64,000 nucleotides of DNA from Channallabes apus (GCA_030522415.1 CM060104.1:15411729-15475728); one strand, 5' to 3'. Positions 10,461 to 22,950 are shown, counted from the stretch's first letter. Notes: generated by a model not told the origin, from the sequence alone. Translations and numbers: made by a program.

Positions 10461-12620
10461 AATGCATGGTTTCAAGGATGGTAATGTTTTTGAGGAGAAC
10501 TTGTTTGTTCATTGTCTTCATTTATAAATGTAACTTTTATTTTTTTTAAGTTACTTACGTCATTCATAAATGTAACTTCAGTACATAAATGAACTTTTTT
10601 GGCATAGAGATAAGTAAATTTTTTTATTTCAGAAAAAGACTATGTTTTTATAATTGATGTATAATTCATAATTAAGTTTGTACGTAATGATACGTAAGAA
10701 TACTTTACTACTATAATTTACTCCTATTACTTTATACTACATGAATGTAATTAGTTTCTTTCAAGGTAAACACTAAACTTAAATATAATAAATTTTAGAT
10801 TTTTCTAAAGTGATATAATCAAGTTGTTAGAAAGTAGAAAAATAAGTTTTACTGGCCTAAGGCATTGTAATAACTTGATTTGGATAGATGAATTTCTTTT
10901 GCTCTGGGGAAACTTAAAAATTTATTTATATTTAATCAGAATTAAAGCTTAAATAATATAACATTTGATTTGAGAGAAAGTAAAAAAATTGCTTGTAACA
11001 AATTGAAGCAATTTTTTTAAGTTGATCCAAAGTATCGTTTTTTTTTTCAGTGTAGGAATGACACGAGTACTGAGACATGGGAGACTATTACCCGCAGCAC
11101 ATGCGAGAGAAAGGACCCTTTGGCTCAGTTGTAATGACATGACGCTCAGTAGACATAGCATATACGTACTACCGTTCTCATATTTCAAGACCTCGCTCAT
11201 TTATCTAGTTAAAATTTTTCATTAAATTTTTTCTATTTTTGCTCGTCTTGCAAAACACTCGCAGACCAATAAAATAAAAAACGGTAATGTCACAACATCT
11301 CACAAAACTGGATGTAAAACACCACTATCAAATAAAACATGGATCGTTAGCGCAAACATATCTGCAGCAGTCCGAGGTGAGGACATACCCAAACTGAGAG
11401 GACAATATGTGCTAAAATCAAATTGTTGAATAAAAGCGATGTTTTGAACAGATATGTGCCAGATTTAATAATCAACTTTAAAATAAGCTACTAATAAGCT
11501 TATTGCTCAAGGTAAACATGCATCCATACAAATTATCTGATCTACTTTATCTGATCTACTTTTTCGATGTCTCACCTGTGATTCACTCTCCATTTACTTA
11601 GGGAGTGTATTTGGTAGATGAAGAACAAGGGGATCTAATAAGTTAGCCAGAGAGTTTTGCCATACAGAAAGACAGGAATAATATGGAATATCATCATATC
11701 GCAAAATCATGATCACCTGCGACTTCACAACACTACTTCCTTTTTGCCGCTTAATGCACCGGCTCCTTGCACACCTGTTCCCCATCTCCATTCATCAATA
11801 CGCTCTGTAAACTCTACCAATCAACCATTCTATGCCAGAATATTATGGGCCTTCATGCCCAATCTTCCAGCAACCTCTACCTGCTTCATGTTCTTGACCC
11901 ATGCTTTGTTTAAAAGACTATACTTTTGTTTTTTGTTTTGGCCTTATGCTTGTTTGGATTTCTGGATATCGACCATCACTCTTATTTCACGACCACAAAT
12001 CTGGATCACTGACTCTATTTGACTTCCGGCTTTGAACCACACAAGCTTATGACCATGATTTGCCTCCATGAATCTGATCTCCATTCAGCACACATTAACC
12101 TTCCACTTCCGAGATTTCTCCACAGAGCTCATGCTGTGCCTCCGCTATACAACCCAGCTCATTCCCTCGCTCGACAGACAGCTTCTCCATATACTTAAAT
12201 TAAAAAAAATTTCTGACATTGAAATGATTATTTAGATGACCATCTTTCCAAATGTGAATTAATTCATTCATCTTTAGTACTTGCTTCATCCAGTTCAGGG
12301 TCTCAGTGAATCTTGAGCCTGTCCCAGCAAATATGGGTTCAAAGAGGAAGAGTCACCCTAGATAGTACTTCAGTTCATCATTATCATGAAGGGTGCAAAC
12401 TGTTACAAAACTGACTATAACTCATAAAAAAACAAATAAATTGACTTTGACATAGGGGGTTCAGTAACGTCTTTAATTATGGTGTGTATGTGGTAAAAAA
12501 AATCCACAACCAAATCTGACCTGAGAGCTTGGAATGAATAAATGAGACTTTTCAGTGTGACTCACAGCAACAGGCTATTGTTTTGTCGCTATTCAATCTC
12601 TAACACCTTATTTAATTGTG
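10461..12620. other. No gene; possible LTR-like stretch at 11.6-12.2 kb
   Basis: AT-rich DNA without coding motifs. A CACTGAAAAAAAA-type end (reverse complement at about 11039-11053) may be the edge of a degenerate MITE. The C-rich stretch at 11570-12210, with a GGATTTCTGGATATCGACC phrase, resembles the LTR/leader of fish Gypsy elements. It could be what is left of the 5' side of the Gypsy element whose pol starts near 13000. That link is inference. Confidence 0.3.
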
Positions 12621-12625
12621 TTTAT

Positions 12626-12910
12626 ACACTGCCAGCCAAAAAAAAAAACTTTTGAAGAAACAAATTCTTGTCCAGATTGACCCAATTCCAGAGAAATGCG
12701 TGAATCAAGGGAAGCACATGAAACGATGCATGCATAGTGTCCGGTGTACAAGTCTCTGGAGGGAGTGTCAGCTGAATGACCAAGTTATCACATTTATGGA
12801 CTTCTTTTCTTCCCTGATATAACAGGCATATTACAGGATTAATATTGTACATGTGTGGTTCTGAGATTATCATAAATCATTTTCACACATAAATTCCTCA
12901 CCATATTGTG
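12626..12910 (+). pseudogene. Tc1-like transposase fragment
   Basis: The sequence begins with a Tc1-type end (TACACTGCCAGCC followed by an A-run). It then encodes a decayed C-terminal piece of a DD34E transposase: in one frame LNDQVITFMDFFS is recognisable, and later a FTHKF stretch where Tc1 proteins have the SFSHMDW segment. Several frameshifts and stops are present. A second, differently preserved relative is at 60340-60785. Confidence 0.6.
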
Positions 12911-12999
12911 TGCTATAACCAAAGCTAAAGGTAGTCAATTAAATCTAGGAGTGAAATCCGGTCACCTCCCCACCAAGAGGCCCTCTCCACATGAATTAT

Positions 13000-14316
13000 C
13001 CATCTACGAAATGCATATCACCTCTTCCGCATTCGGAAGGGCGATAAGTGGAAGATGGGCTTCAACAACCTCAACTGCAGTACGGGCACTATGAGTATTT
13101 CGTGGTCCCATTCGGACTGACCAATGCCCCTTCCATCTTCCAGGCACTCATCAATGACATTCTCCATGATTTCTTAAATTCCTTCGTGGTCGTCTATGTG
13201 GTGGATTTTTTATTCTCCCCACACCGAAGTTGCCCTAATTTATAACATTAAACAAATACTGTAACTTTAATAAAAGAAATCAAAGAAAGACTCCGGACTC
13301 CGTGCAGATCTAGATGACGTAAGGATAAAGTTTTATTGCAAGAGACAGGCCAGCACTAGCACCAGCACCATGTTCGCCAAGTTTTGCAGCGACTCTTAGA
13401 GAACAACCTCTATGTCAAAGTGAAGAAATGTGAGTTCCACACAACCTCCGCAATGTTACTGGGATTTGTTATTTCCCCTCTCTAACTGGCCTACTCCAAT
13501 CTTGCAGCAGGTCCTCTAACAGTTCCTGGGTATAGCTAACTTTTATCGCCGATTCATTCGCAGTGCAGCTCTGTCGCCACCTCCTTAACCTCCCTGACCT
13601 CCTCTAAGACGTGGTTCTGCTGGAACCAGGAGGCAGACAGTGCTTTTGACGACCTCAATAAAAGGTTTACCTTGGCCCCCCATCCTCACCATCCCGACCC
13701 GTCTCTCCAGTTTGAGGTGGAAGTGAACATTTCCAATACCGGCATTGGAGAAATCCTTTTCCAAAGATCCAGACAATAAACTGCACCCCTACCCAAATTG
13801 CCTCTTAATTTCCTCCCACCAAGGAGACAGTGGAACAACTAATCTTCCATGTATGCCTCCCCACGGACGATTGGGCCCACAGTTCACCTCACGGTTTGTT
13901 TGGAATGCCTTCTGCAAGCTCATTTGAGCCACACCCAGGTTGTCCTCAGGTTTCCATCCCCAGTTCAACAGACAAACAGAGCGAAAGAATCAGGCACTGG
14001 AGGTGTCTCTCCGGTGCATGACCACTTGGGACACTACCACTTGTAGCAAGTTTCTCCCATGAGTCGAATACACAACAACTCCTCTGTTCCCAGCACAACA
14101 GGCAGAAGTGGACATTCCCTCAGCCAAACACTTTGTCTGTCACTGCAAATAGACGTGGAAATGGGCAAGATGGACCGTTCGACAATCTGCCACCTCATAC
14201 AAAAAACACGCGGACCGCCATTGTACCAGGCCCTCCAAGTACTGTGTAGGGGACAGAGTCATGCTCGCTACAAGGGACATCCCACAAAAGACACTGTCAT
14301 GAAAACTCTCACCCCG
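13000..14316 (+). pseudogene. Gypsy pol remnant (RT to integrase)
   Basis: Frame-shifting pieces show, in order, an RT palm segment ([20 protein letters not shown]), the catalytic region decayed to YVVDFLF in place of Y-x-D-D, an RT thumb segment ([15 protein letters not shown] near 13395), the RNase H start (FEVEVNISNTGIG near 13715), and integrase core residues around GPQFTSRF near 13872. A C-terminal integrase segment (CVGDRVMLATRDIP) reaches about 14290. About 160 bp of unrelated DNA interrupts the RT near 13210-13370. Large parts between RNase H and integrase are missing. Heavy decay marks this as the oldest layer of the nest. Confidence 0.75.
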
Positions 14317-14744
14317 TGTAAGAGCCATATCGTATTTGTTATGAATTTGTTGTTGTGTTTATTTTATTATATTTTATCTTATTTTATTCATTAGTTAAGC
14401 ACTAAGCATTCTATTTGTCATTTAAGCATTCACTGTTATGTTTGTTAGTTAAGCATCCATTTTGACAATCGTAGGTTGGTCTGTGATGTCACTCCACTGT
14501 TATATGAATCTGTATGACTTTTGCATGGTAAAATAGCTCAGTTTGGATGCGGAAGTTTCGGAGAACACAAGCTTTTGACCGTAAGCAGTGAATTTACTCA
14601 AGACGACTGTATGAAGTGTTGATTCTTTGATGCTGGAAAATAAAATATGAGAGACAAAGAACTCAATGGACTTCGTGTCGTAAGTAACGAACCTCAACCA
14701 AAGATACGCGTCAAAACTAGTGGAATAATATGTCTGCATCCACA
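14317..14744 (+). repeat. 5' LTR of BEL/Pao element
   Basis: 428 bp with TG...CA ends. Compared with the 3' LTR it lacks about 90 bp after ACAAGCTTTTGACC, where short CCGTAAG/CCGCAG-like sequences could have mediated a deletion. It contains an AATAAAATA polyadenylation-type signal near 14640. Confidence 0.9.
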
Positions 14745-14820
14745 AAAAGTCAAAAGCTTATCCGTTGCTTGAGCGAAGATAAGTAACTGTTGAAAACGAA
14801 AGCGCACTTTGAACTTCACT

Positions 14821-15960
14821 ATGTCAAACAACGAGGACAACGCTGCCAGCACCTCGCTAGAGAGCTGAAGGGCGCTCATCGAGGCGAACAGAAAAGAGAA
14901 GCTCAACAAAATGCTGGACGCGAGAAAAGGCAAGTTGATTGTTCGCAATGTCAAATTAATTAGAGATGCTTATGAACAATGCCTGCAACCTAGTTATCGT
15001 TGAAAATGAGTACAACATGAAATATAAACGGCTGCTAGGAGAACTTATTAAAAGCAACACTGATGTGCTAGTGCATGATCAGAGCAATTGATATGAACCT
15101 GAATTACAATGCTGCACAGGATTCATGGTAAAGGTAGAGCTCTGGATTACGGACACCAAGAACCGCCTTGTGACGTCTCCAACACGCAACCAAGGAGTTT
15201 CGCCAGAAGACAGCATGTCACAAGTGGCGGCGGCTGAGCCTCGCGGAAGCGTAGTGTCAGCAGCATCTAAAGGGTCCGCAACATCTGCAGCTCCCTCATC
15301 TCATCGCAAAGAAGAATCCGGCAGGGCAGCCCTGCTTGCCAAAGCAGCAACCCTGGACGAATGGTATGAACTAGAGATCGAGAAAGCACGACTAAAGGTA
15401 AAAGGGTAAAAGTTGGAAATCAAAACGGATGCATGATGCCAAATTAAGAGCACTTCAATATCAAAATCGCGAAGAACGACAAGGTTCAGCACGAGAGAGC
15501 GCAGTCATTGAATCTAACAGCGCTTACCTGAGCAGCGCGCACTTTCCCAACTCAGGACACAACAGCCGATGGCAGCCTGCAAGAGACAGTGCAGTCATGG
15601 GGCCGAGCATCTTGTACTGTCCCGACTCAGTAGACGACAGCCAAGAGAGAGCTCAATCATCGAAACGAGCGGCTCGCACTTTCCCAAATTAGAACATAAT
15701 GAACTTTATGAGAACAGCACATCCACTGAATATTACAAACTGCCATCATGGCGTGAGGCAGCTCGTGTAAGCGAGCCCAGCAGTGTCAGACCCACAATGG
15801 CAAGTACTCTAAATGAATGTCCTACCTTAGATAATGAACACTCACGTCAGAGCTTCGATACAGCACATCAAATGCCAACGCTACGGGGCAGCCTACTCAG
15901 GCATGCCCGTAAGCGCAAACCAACAAGCGACAAGCACCTTGAGAGACCCATTTAGCATAA
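14821..15960 (+). pseudogene. BEL/Pao gag, N-terminal part
   Basis: Translation probably began at ATG 14821, 77 bp inside the LTR, but a stop follows after 15 codons. Further pieces follow in different frames. The segment at 15125-15409 ends with alternating Ala/Lys/Leu/Glu text (RAALLAKAATLDEWYELEIE), matching the coiled-coil region found in vertebrate BEL/Pao Gag proteins. The stretch 15430-15960 is low in motifs and repeats the phrases RQCSHGAEHL and related text in shifted frames. The reading then enters the foreign insert near 16.03 kb. Gag would form the virus-like particle in the cytoplasm. Confidence 0.65.
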
Positions 15961-16582
15961 GAGAATGTCATACCCAAGATGGCGCATACAGTGCGAGCCA
16001 CGTCAAACAGCCGCCTGGAGCATGATGGCTCCATGGCAGGTTCATGAAGGGTTAATGCAGGCTTCGTGCACGGAATGTGATCCCCCGCAATGACGCAGTT
16101 AACGATGCCCCGCCCCATAAACGCCCCCATGCGCTTTCTAAAAAGATGGTTGCAATGCCGTATAATTCCGCCAGATGGAGCATTGACTGGCACAGTTAAC
16201 TGCAGTGTCCAGGAAGCCCAATACCGTATCTTTAATATATAGACAGTTCTTGTATTGCCAACATAGTTTCATAAATAGATGACGTGGTAAAAAACAACAA
16301 CAACAAACCGATTAATAAAACAGATTTGTTAAATCACTCAATACACAACCAATGATGATTATGCTATTTATTATTTAATAAGGACTTAATAAAATTAGTT
16401 AGTGAAATATTTTTTAAGACATTCTGAAATTATCCTTAAAGACATGGTAGCGGTTGTAATTTGTCTATACCGATCAGTGTAGGTACGGATAACACACGCG
16501 GGCTATGTACAGTATTTTACATTCCTGTGTATTTTACCTAGTTCCATTTAATATACTGATAGATAATATTTTGCTGCAAAAT

Positions 16583-16971
16583 AAAGCTCAAAATGTAACG
16601 TCTGCTTGGATTTGTTTTCGTTATATTTTTGATGAAGTTTTCGCTGATTTTTTTTTTCACTGATAGTCAACAAGTGGCATAAGAAAGGCAATTAATGGCG
16701 TATGCAACCTGGAATAAATATCTGCCCATATGGATCAGTATTTCTTTAGTCATTTAATCATGCATAATGCTCCCCCGTCAAAAGATCTGATGGGGCATTA
16801 ATCACTTATCACAACTGTGAATGGATGCTGCAGCAGAGACAGATTTAATCCCCATAAACACTTGGAAACAATAGTAAAAAAGTTCCAGAGGGTTAGCGCC
16901 TGTTATACTAATGTATTTTTACAGATTTTTTTACTGCTTATATTCCGTTTGGTTTTACGCAATTTCATGTT

Positions 16972-17003
<32 letters not shown>

Positions 17004-17592
17004 AGAGAGAGAGGATACTCTGACCAGCGCAACTTCCGTGTGGCTCCAGTGGCGCAATCGGTTAGCCCGTGATATTTATAAAGCTGTCCAGGTGAAGCAA
17101 TGGCGAGTTCGAGCCTCACCTAAAGCACCCAAAGCATTTTACTGTATATCACACTGTGTATGTGACAAATCAAATTTTTATTTGAAAGTAAAGCTTAAAA
17201 TTTAACTTCTGCTTTGGTTTGTTTTCGTTATATTTTTGATGTTTTCGCTGATAGTCAAATTGGCATAACAAATTGATTAATGGCGCATAATATCTGGAAC
17301 AAATATCTGTCAATACGGATCAGTGTGTCTTTAGTCATTTAACCAGCATAATGTCCCACATCAAAGATCTGATGGGGCATCAATCACTTATCCCAACTGT
17401 GTATAGATGCAGCAGCAGAGACAGATTTAATCCCCATAAACATTCACACTTGAAAACAAAACTAACAGAACTAAACAGTTCTAGAGTGTTAGTGCCTGTT
17501 ATCACAGGACAGGAATCACCTACAGGATACTACTGTATTTTTACTTTACTTTCTAGTTTCATTTGGTTTTACGCGATTTCATGTGTTATTTG
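16583..17592 (+). repeat. Tandem duplication, ~400-bp units at 607-bp spacing
   Basis: 16583-16985 and 17190-17592 align over their length. They share the phrases GATCTGATGGGGCAT, AGAGACAGATTTAATCCCC and TTTGGTTTTACGC, and both run into GT repeats followed by GCGAGAGA-rich DNA. The tRNA pseudogene sits in the spacer after the first unit and has no counterpart after the second. Confidence 0.85.
17043..17127 (+). pseudogene. tRNA-Ile (UAU) pseudogene
   Basis: The 5' part GCTCCAGTGGCGCAATCGG and the D-arm GTTAGC match vertebrate tRNA-Ile(UAU), an intron-containing tRNA. TTATAA follows at the anticodon, then intron-like sequence ending GCAATG, then GAGTTCGAGCCTCACC as the T arm (B box). The 3' acceptor strand reads CTAAAGC instead of CTGGAGC, giving two mismatches with GCTCCAG, and the variable region is shortened by about 8 bases. 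It therefore looks like a decayed or retro-transposed gene, not a working one. Confidence 0.7.
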
Positions 17593-18060
17593 TGTGTGTC
17601 TGTGTGTGTACAGTGTGTGTGTGTGTGTGTGTGTCGTGTGAGTGCGAGAGATAGCGTGAGAGCGGGTGCGCGAGAGAGGGCTTACATGGTGATTTATCCA
17701 AGGTTACTAAAACCTGGCTTACTACTTATAAAACATTATTTAAATTTAACTCATGGGTCTCAATCACAGATGACACGACAAATTATATACTCTAAAACGT
17801 TCATTTGAACATTTAAAAATATATACAAAAACATAAATACTAATGTTATCATGGTGTAAATTATTAACATTAGGTTAGGTCCTGCCCTTAATTAATTCAT
17901 ATTATAATTACTTTTACATAGTATAGTTACTGGACTGACATGACCAAAACTAGCTATTTCATTTAGCCTTTCTAAAATCAACCCATCTATCGTTTATAAT
18001 CAGAAAACATAAAACATATTATGATCTGTTCAATAGCCCATCTGTTTTAATTTAGTTTGT

Positions 18061-18300
18061 ATTTTTTATTATTCATAAGCCAACCTTTCAGTTTTGTAAA
18101 TATTTTAGTTATAGTGTGTTAAGTCTTACTTTAGGTTAAACATTTTTGAGAATTTGACCATCCAGCTTAGATAAATGTTATGTCATTGATTGATAAAATC
18201 TGGATTAAGGATATTTTATTTTATTTCTTTAATTTTTATTTTTTAGTTTCTCCCCTGAGGGATTGCCACCTTATTGTGGTCAGGGGGTTTGCGTGCCTCA
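18061..18300 (+). repeat. 240-bp block, copy 1 (partner at 27361-27606)
   Basis: Shares AACCTTTCAGTTTTGTAAA, TTGATAAAATCTGGATTAAG and GAGGGATTGCCACCTTATTG with the second copy at high identity. It links the insert in BEL gag to the inner TA-flanked element. Confidence 0.85.
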
Positions 18301-18740
18301 ACACAATTCAGCAAGGACAAGACTGTTACTATAAGCCCAGGGAAAAAACAGTGCTCGAACATGATGCCCCCTTCAAATTTCTGACTGCGCCTCTCCCCCC
18401 CTGGTCTAGAACGGCCCTGCCTCTGACCATCTTTTGTCTTGTAAATGAGTATTCTCAGTCACCTTCCAATCCCCCCAGCGCACACTCTTTGTTTGTTTGT
18501 ACTGTAAACTGTAACTGTGTTTGCTAGGGCACTTGGTTATACACAGTACTTTAATGTATGGAACACTTACTTAATTTACTGGTTTGGTTTAAATATCGCT
18601 TATTACCTTATTCAGCAAAATAAATTAATTATTAACGTATTGAAGTATTTTAGTTAAGGACAAAAACAGACCCTGTGCTTGTGTTTAGAACTGCTGAACA
18701 GCCGTGTTCATAGTTTTAATCAATGATGGATGAATGGAGA

Positions 18741-18836
18741 GATGTGTGTGTGTGTGTGTGTGTATATACTGTATACGCGCGCGCGCTCTCCTGAATTTCT
18801 CCGTTGGCTTTAACACGCACACCCATCCCCCCGCCA

Positions 18837-18867
<31 letters not shown>

Positions 18868-18896
18868 CCCCATCCCCCCGCCAAAAACACACACAG
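18741..18896. repeat. GT / CA microsatellite cluster with duplicated CCATCCCCCCGCC
   Basis: A GT run at 18744-18762 is followed by GCGCGCGCGC and a CA run at 18839-18866. The latter is bracketed by two copies of CCATCCCCCCGCCAAAAACA. Confidence 0.9.
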
Positions 18897-19412
18897 AGCA
18901 ATTAACATGTCATACTCAGTATTCTCCATTGAGGTTTCCATAAGTTTATCGTTGCTCTTTTGGAGTTCTTAAAACCCAAAACATTTATTTATACTGAGAA
19001 AAAATTATTATGGGTCACATAATCACAAACACAAATACATATGATCAAGTGTTTAACTGTTTTAATTTGTTTCTATGACCAATAATTATTATTATTATGA
19101 TTTTCAGCCCAACTCTTTGACTATTTAAAACAAAGTTGTGTCCCATTTTTTGCCCATTGAAGTTGTTGGTTCAACTAAACGTTTTTTAAATACCCAAACA
19201 ATCCCCCAAAATTAAAACACGCAAACATGACTTTACCAATTCAATTTATTCTTCCAAAACTAGTCAAAGTTAAAACAGTAATTTGTATAAAACAGATTAA
19301 TACATGTTGTCTTTTTGCTTAAAGTTCATTAAACAACCCGGATACACCAGCTGCTTAAGTCTATCTATAGGTCTTTTATATTAAAATATAAAATTTTTAT
19401 ATATAAAATTTT

Positions 19413-20650
19413 TCAAATATCAAAACTATTAAACATGGAACAGTTGAAGTCTTTGTTTCCCCCAAAGTACTGTATCAGACATTTTGCAGTTATATGTAAT
19501 ATACAGTAGACCTGACCAAACATCATTCTAAAGCTGTCGGACTGTGACGTCATCCCTCCTACAGCTCCATCAACAGCTTGTTCAGGCTCCTCCAGTCCTG
19601 TAGCTCCAAAAGTCCAGCCGTCAGGCATCTGACCCCCCCAATCCTCCACAGCGGAGCTCTGCTTAAAGACAACAGGAGAATTTAGTGAAGACAAAGACAA
19701 ATAAACTTCACAGAACATCTACTTCTAATAAAAATAAAATATATTAATAAACCTATTTACCACAGAGTGTGTAAAATACTGTTTTGGGGATTCTGGAATG
19801 TAAATAAACTGCCTGTGCTAATGTTAACCAGTGAACAGTGTTAGTGTTAACCACAGTCTGTCTGTATTATCGTCTGTATTAAATTAACCGAGAATTTACT
19901 TAATGCGCTTCTCATACAAATAAGTTAAGTGATATAACACTCGTATATGAGCATTAGTTCATCCCTGAGGCCAAACTATAACTTACTGAAGCCGCTCATA
20001 CCCCCCCCCCCCACACACACACCTCTCCCCTCCTCCTTAACTGATAAACACTTCAGTGTTTTTATTCAGCTCGTTAACTAAGCGCTCGCGCTACCGCGGA
20101 AAGTCACGGCCAAAGTGTGTAAAATATAAACCCAGTTATGAGCGTTACTAGCTCCTGTACAGCTACCCTCAGTCTGTGTCCCTCATGAACTGCATCACAT
20201 TATATTACAGTCACAGAAATAACCTGCAGATTAACTCTTAACCAAGGAATAAATAACCGCTGAATTTATCCAGACAACACGCGGTGAGATTCTCTCAGTA
20301 TTTACAGAGAACACAAACGCTCTTCATCGGGTAATGCAGCTCTTGTAATAGGGACATTAATAGTATTTTCGAAGCTTGAGCATGTTTTTGAGTTAAAGTG
20401 GAGTGACATTGTGAGTGTGTGACACTGATAGTAAGCTGTAATATTAACTCCAGATTTGGTAAACAGATCATTAAGTTCTCTAAAGTCACATCTGACCACT
20501 GCTGGTGCTGCCAGTGATATTTAAAACGGCCAATAAAAAAATAAACCGGGAAATAAACTGTAAACTACCCCAAACATATTTTATAAAATAAAACATCACT
20601 TACCACGAATAGTCCGTTAAGCTGCCATCTTCATCTCTGTAGTTTGGCAG
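19413..20650 (-). other. Possible two-exon minus-strand transcript unit
   Basis: This is a hypothesis. A GC-rich stretch at 20640-20690 with an ATCACGTGATT E-box at about 20688 could be a promoter. Downstream on the minus strand an exon-like segment ends in a good donor (CGTG|GTAAGTG, exon end 20604). About 0.9 kb on, a TTTAAGCAG acceptor precedes an open frame beginning at 19658. That frame gives about 50 codons rich in Gly and acidic residues (for example EDWGGQMPDGWTFGATGLEE) plus a tail to 19413. The first exon has only a very short ATG frame. I do not recognise the product. It may be a host gene fragment carried by the insert or chance. Confidence 0.25.
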
Positions 20651-21153
20651 CGTCAGTTCGGCGGGGGTGGAGGCGGGTTGTTAAAATCACGTGATTGCAA
20701 CTCAGCACAGCTGGCTTGTTTTAACGTGTTCTTGAGAACGAAGCGCCATCTAGTGGTGGCACCAGTCAATGAATAAATAGGGCTTGAATGGGCGTGTTTA
20801 CTGTGAAATCTTGACACGCCTTTCTGGTAGAAAAGGGAGGGGGGATTACGGCGTGCAAAGGGCATTCACACGACATTCACACATCAGCCACACGGTAGCG
20901 GCTATTTGGCGTGGCTCCCACTACGTCATGACTTCGATACAGTAGAGCGCCAAATGCGATGTCAGGCAGAACTCACAGAAATGCTCGCGAGGAGCCAAAT
21001 GCTATCCTCCTTGCCTCAGCGCGACATTCCTCCGTTTAACGGAGACCCACACAAATTTACTTCCTTTATGCTATCCTTTGAACGCTTTGTCGAATTCGAA
21101 ACTGACAATGACATCGATAAGCTGTCCTATCTCGAACTGTACACCACAGGGGA

Positions 21154-21343
21154 ACCCAAAGACCTTGTAACAGGCGGCTACGCAAGAGCAAAGAAACTGC
21201 TGTACTGTACGACAGGTTTGGCAACAAGCTAAGAATCGCAGCAGCATTACCCAAAGACCTTGTAACAGGCGGCTACGCAAGAGCAAAGAAACTGCTGTAC
21301 GACAGGTTTGGCAACAAGCTAAGAATCGCAGCAGCATTTAAGC
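21154..21343 (+). repeat. 95-bp tandem duplication inside BEL gag
   Basis: ACCCAAAGACCTTGTAACAG starts at 21154 and again at 21249, and the two units are nearly identical. The unit length is not a multiple of three, so the duplication breaks the frame. Confidence 0.9.
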
Positions 21344-21690
21344 AAAAGGCAGCTAAGTGGCCGAAAATAAAGCCAGACGACGGAAGGGTGTTAAGTGCCC
21401 TCTCCTCGTTCTTGACAGCCTGCAAAAACGCCATGGCAGACTGTGAATCCATGGACGAGTTGAATAGCAGCCAATGTACAGTATGAATGACATTCTCACA
21501 AAGCTGCCCTACAAGCTGATCGACAGGTGGAAGTTTTGCGCACGCCAGCATTACGAGTACTACAGGACAAGAGCCAAGTTCGCCCAGCTGGTGTAGTTCA
21601 TCGATCAACAAGCCAGACTGTACTCTGACCCGCTCTTCATGACCAGCGATAAAGAACACGGTCACACGTCCCTTCAAGGACCCAAACAAA

Positions 21691-22554
21691 CACTCAAAAA
21701 AATAACTCGTTGAATGAACATAATTAAATTATGGAAAGAATTTCCACCTGATTTAATGGCTTTTGTTCAGCATTAAGCAATTTTGTTGGCCCAACTTAAT
21801 GTTTTTAGGTTCCGTCAAAGTAATGTTATTAGGTTCATTTAACTTATTTACTACAGCTGCGTCCAACATAATTTAATACTGTTAACATAAATGAATAGGG
21901 TTGGTACAACAAATTTTTCAGTTGTAAATTAAGTTGATCCAACTCAAGTAAATTTAAATTTCAAGCCTTGGTCAACAGAATTCTGTGAAGGAAGGAAACA
22001 GACAAATGGGGAAAAAAAATGATATTTTTATTTTACACCAGGAGCAACTTACAAATGAGTTCTCAATTTGAAAAGATGTACAAAACATAAAACACCACAA
22101 ATAAGTATTAATTATAATATAAGTATAATTAAAAAAAAAAAACACCAACAGAAACGTTTTGTACTTTATAACTGTACGTTATGACTTTTAAATATAACCG
22201 TTAGATACGTTGGTCAGGAAACTCCTGAAGGCAGACTTTCAGTCACAAACTCCTGTGAAAAAATACAGAGATAGATAAAATTCATGATACTTAATTTAGC
22301 AAATAAAATTGTGTTCTCTTCTCGCGATGTCTTCTCGCGATATTTCCGGTTTTGCTATTTCCGGTTTTCATGTTGACAAGATCTCGTTGGTTTATCTTGA
22401 CATGATTGAATCTAGTACATGTTAAGTTGTTGAATTTCATGCAAATACAACATAACTTATTCATGTTTAGCTTGGAAACATGAAATTATTATGTACAAAA
22501 CACATATTACATTTTAGTACATGTAACAGGTAGCCATGTTAATTTTTTTGAGTG
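21691..22554. mobile_element. MITE with CACTCAAAAAAATAA inverted ends
   Basis: The left end CACTCAAAAAAATAA is mirrored by TTAATTTTTTTGAGTG at the right end. The interior (CAGCTGCGTCCAACATAATTT, GGTCAACAGAATTCTGTGAAG) is shared with the element at 59032-60050, so both belong to one family. No coding capacity. Confidence 0.8.
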
Positions 22555-22919
22555 AAAGGGCCACGGACCCAGTGTCAGCTTTGCAACCGAGGTCAGACAG
22601 GTTGGTAAAAATTACAGATCTGGCCTTTAAAAACGCACGTTTTCAGAAAAGGGATCCCGCGACTTCCCGCGGGAAGCTGTGAAAATGCCCTTCATTACCT
22701 GTAGGGAGCAGTCGTGTTTCAGTCTGAAGTATTGTGTGTCTACTGAAGCCGAAAAATGTGTTATGTCTCTGAGGCGCCCATTGACAGCAAGCGACAGAGC
22801 TCATAAACATGTCAAGCTCAAACTGATATGTATTTATTCATCATTTTCTTCTCTCCTTCAATGATGGTACTTCTTTGACTGTATAATTATTATTATTATT
22901 AGTAGTAGTAATTCTCAGA

Positions 22920-22950
<31 letters not shown>

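Larger units (their letters stand above)
16030..20890. mobile_element. Unclassified ~4.8 kb insert in BEL gag
   Basis: BEL gag stops being recognisable after about 16030 and resumes near 20915, so foreign DNA lies between. The two borders share short related text (for example CCGCCAGATGG on the left and the complement of GCGCCATCTAGTGG on the right; GACTGGCAC/GACTGGTGCC), suggesting degenerate inverted ends. The exact borders and the target duplication could not be fixed; a possible one is TGGCTCC at both sides. It contains a tandem duplication, a tRNA pseudogene, GT repeats, a 240-bp block shared with the inner TA-flanked element, and a possible minus-strand exon pair. Confidence 0.45.
20930..22610 (+). 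pseudogene. BEL/Pao gag, C-terminal part
   Basis: A clear BEL/Pao gag segment includes LPQRDIPPFNGDPHKFTSF, then FERFVEFETDNDIDKLSYLE and GYARAKKLLYDRFGNKLRI. A 95-bp tandem duplication (first unit from 21154, second from 21249) repeats the last motif and shifts the frame. Further frames carry an LTKLPYKLIDRWKF segment around 21490. A MITE (21691-22554) interrupts the 3' part. After it, CQLCNRG near 22577 could be the beginning of a zinc knuckle. The next TE begins at 22615. Confidence 0.85.
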
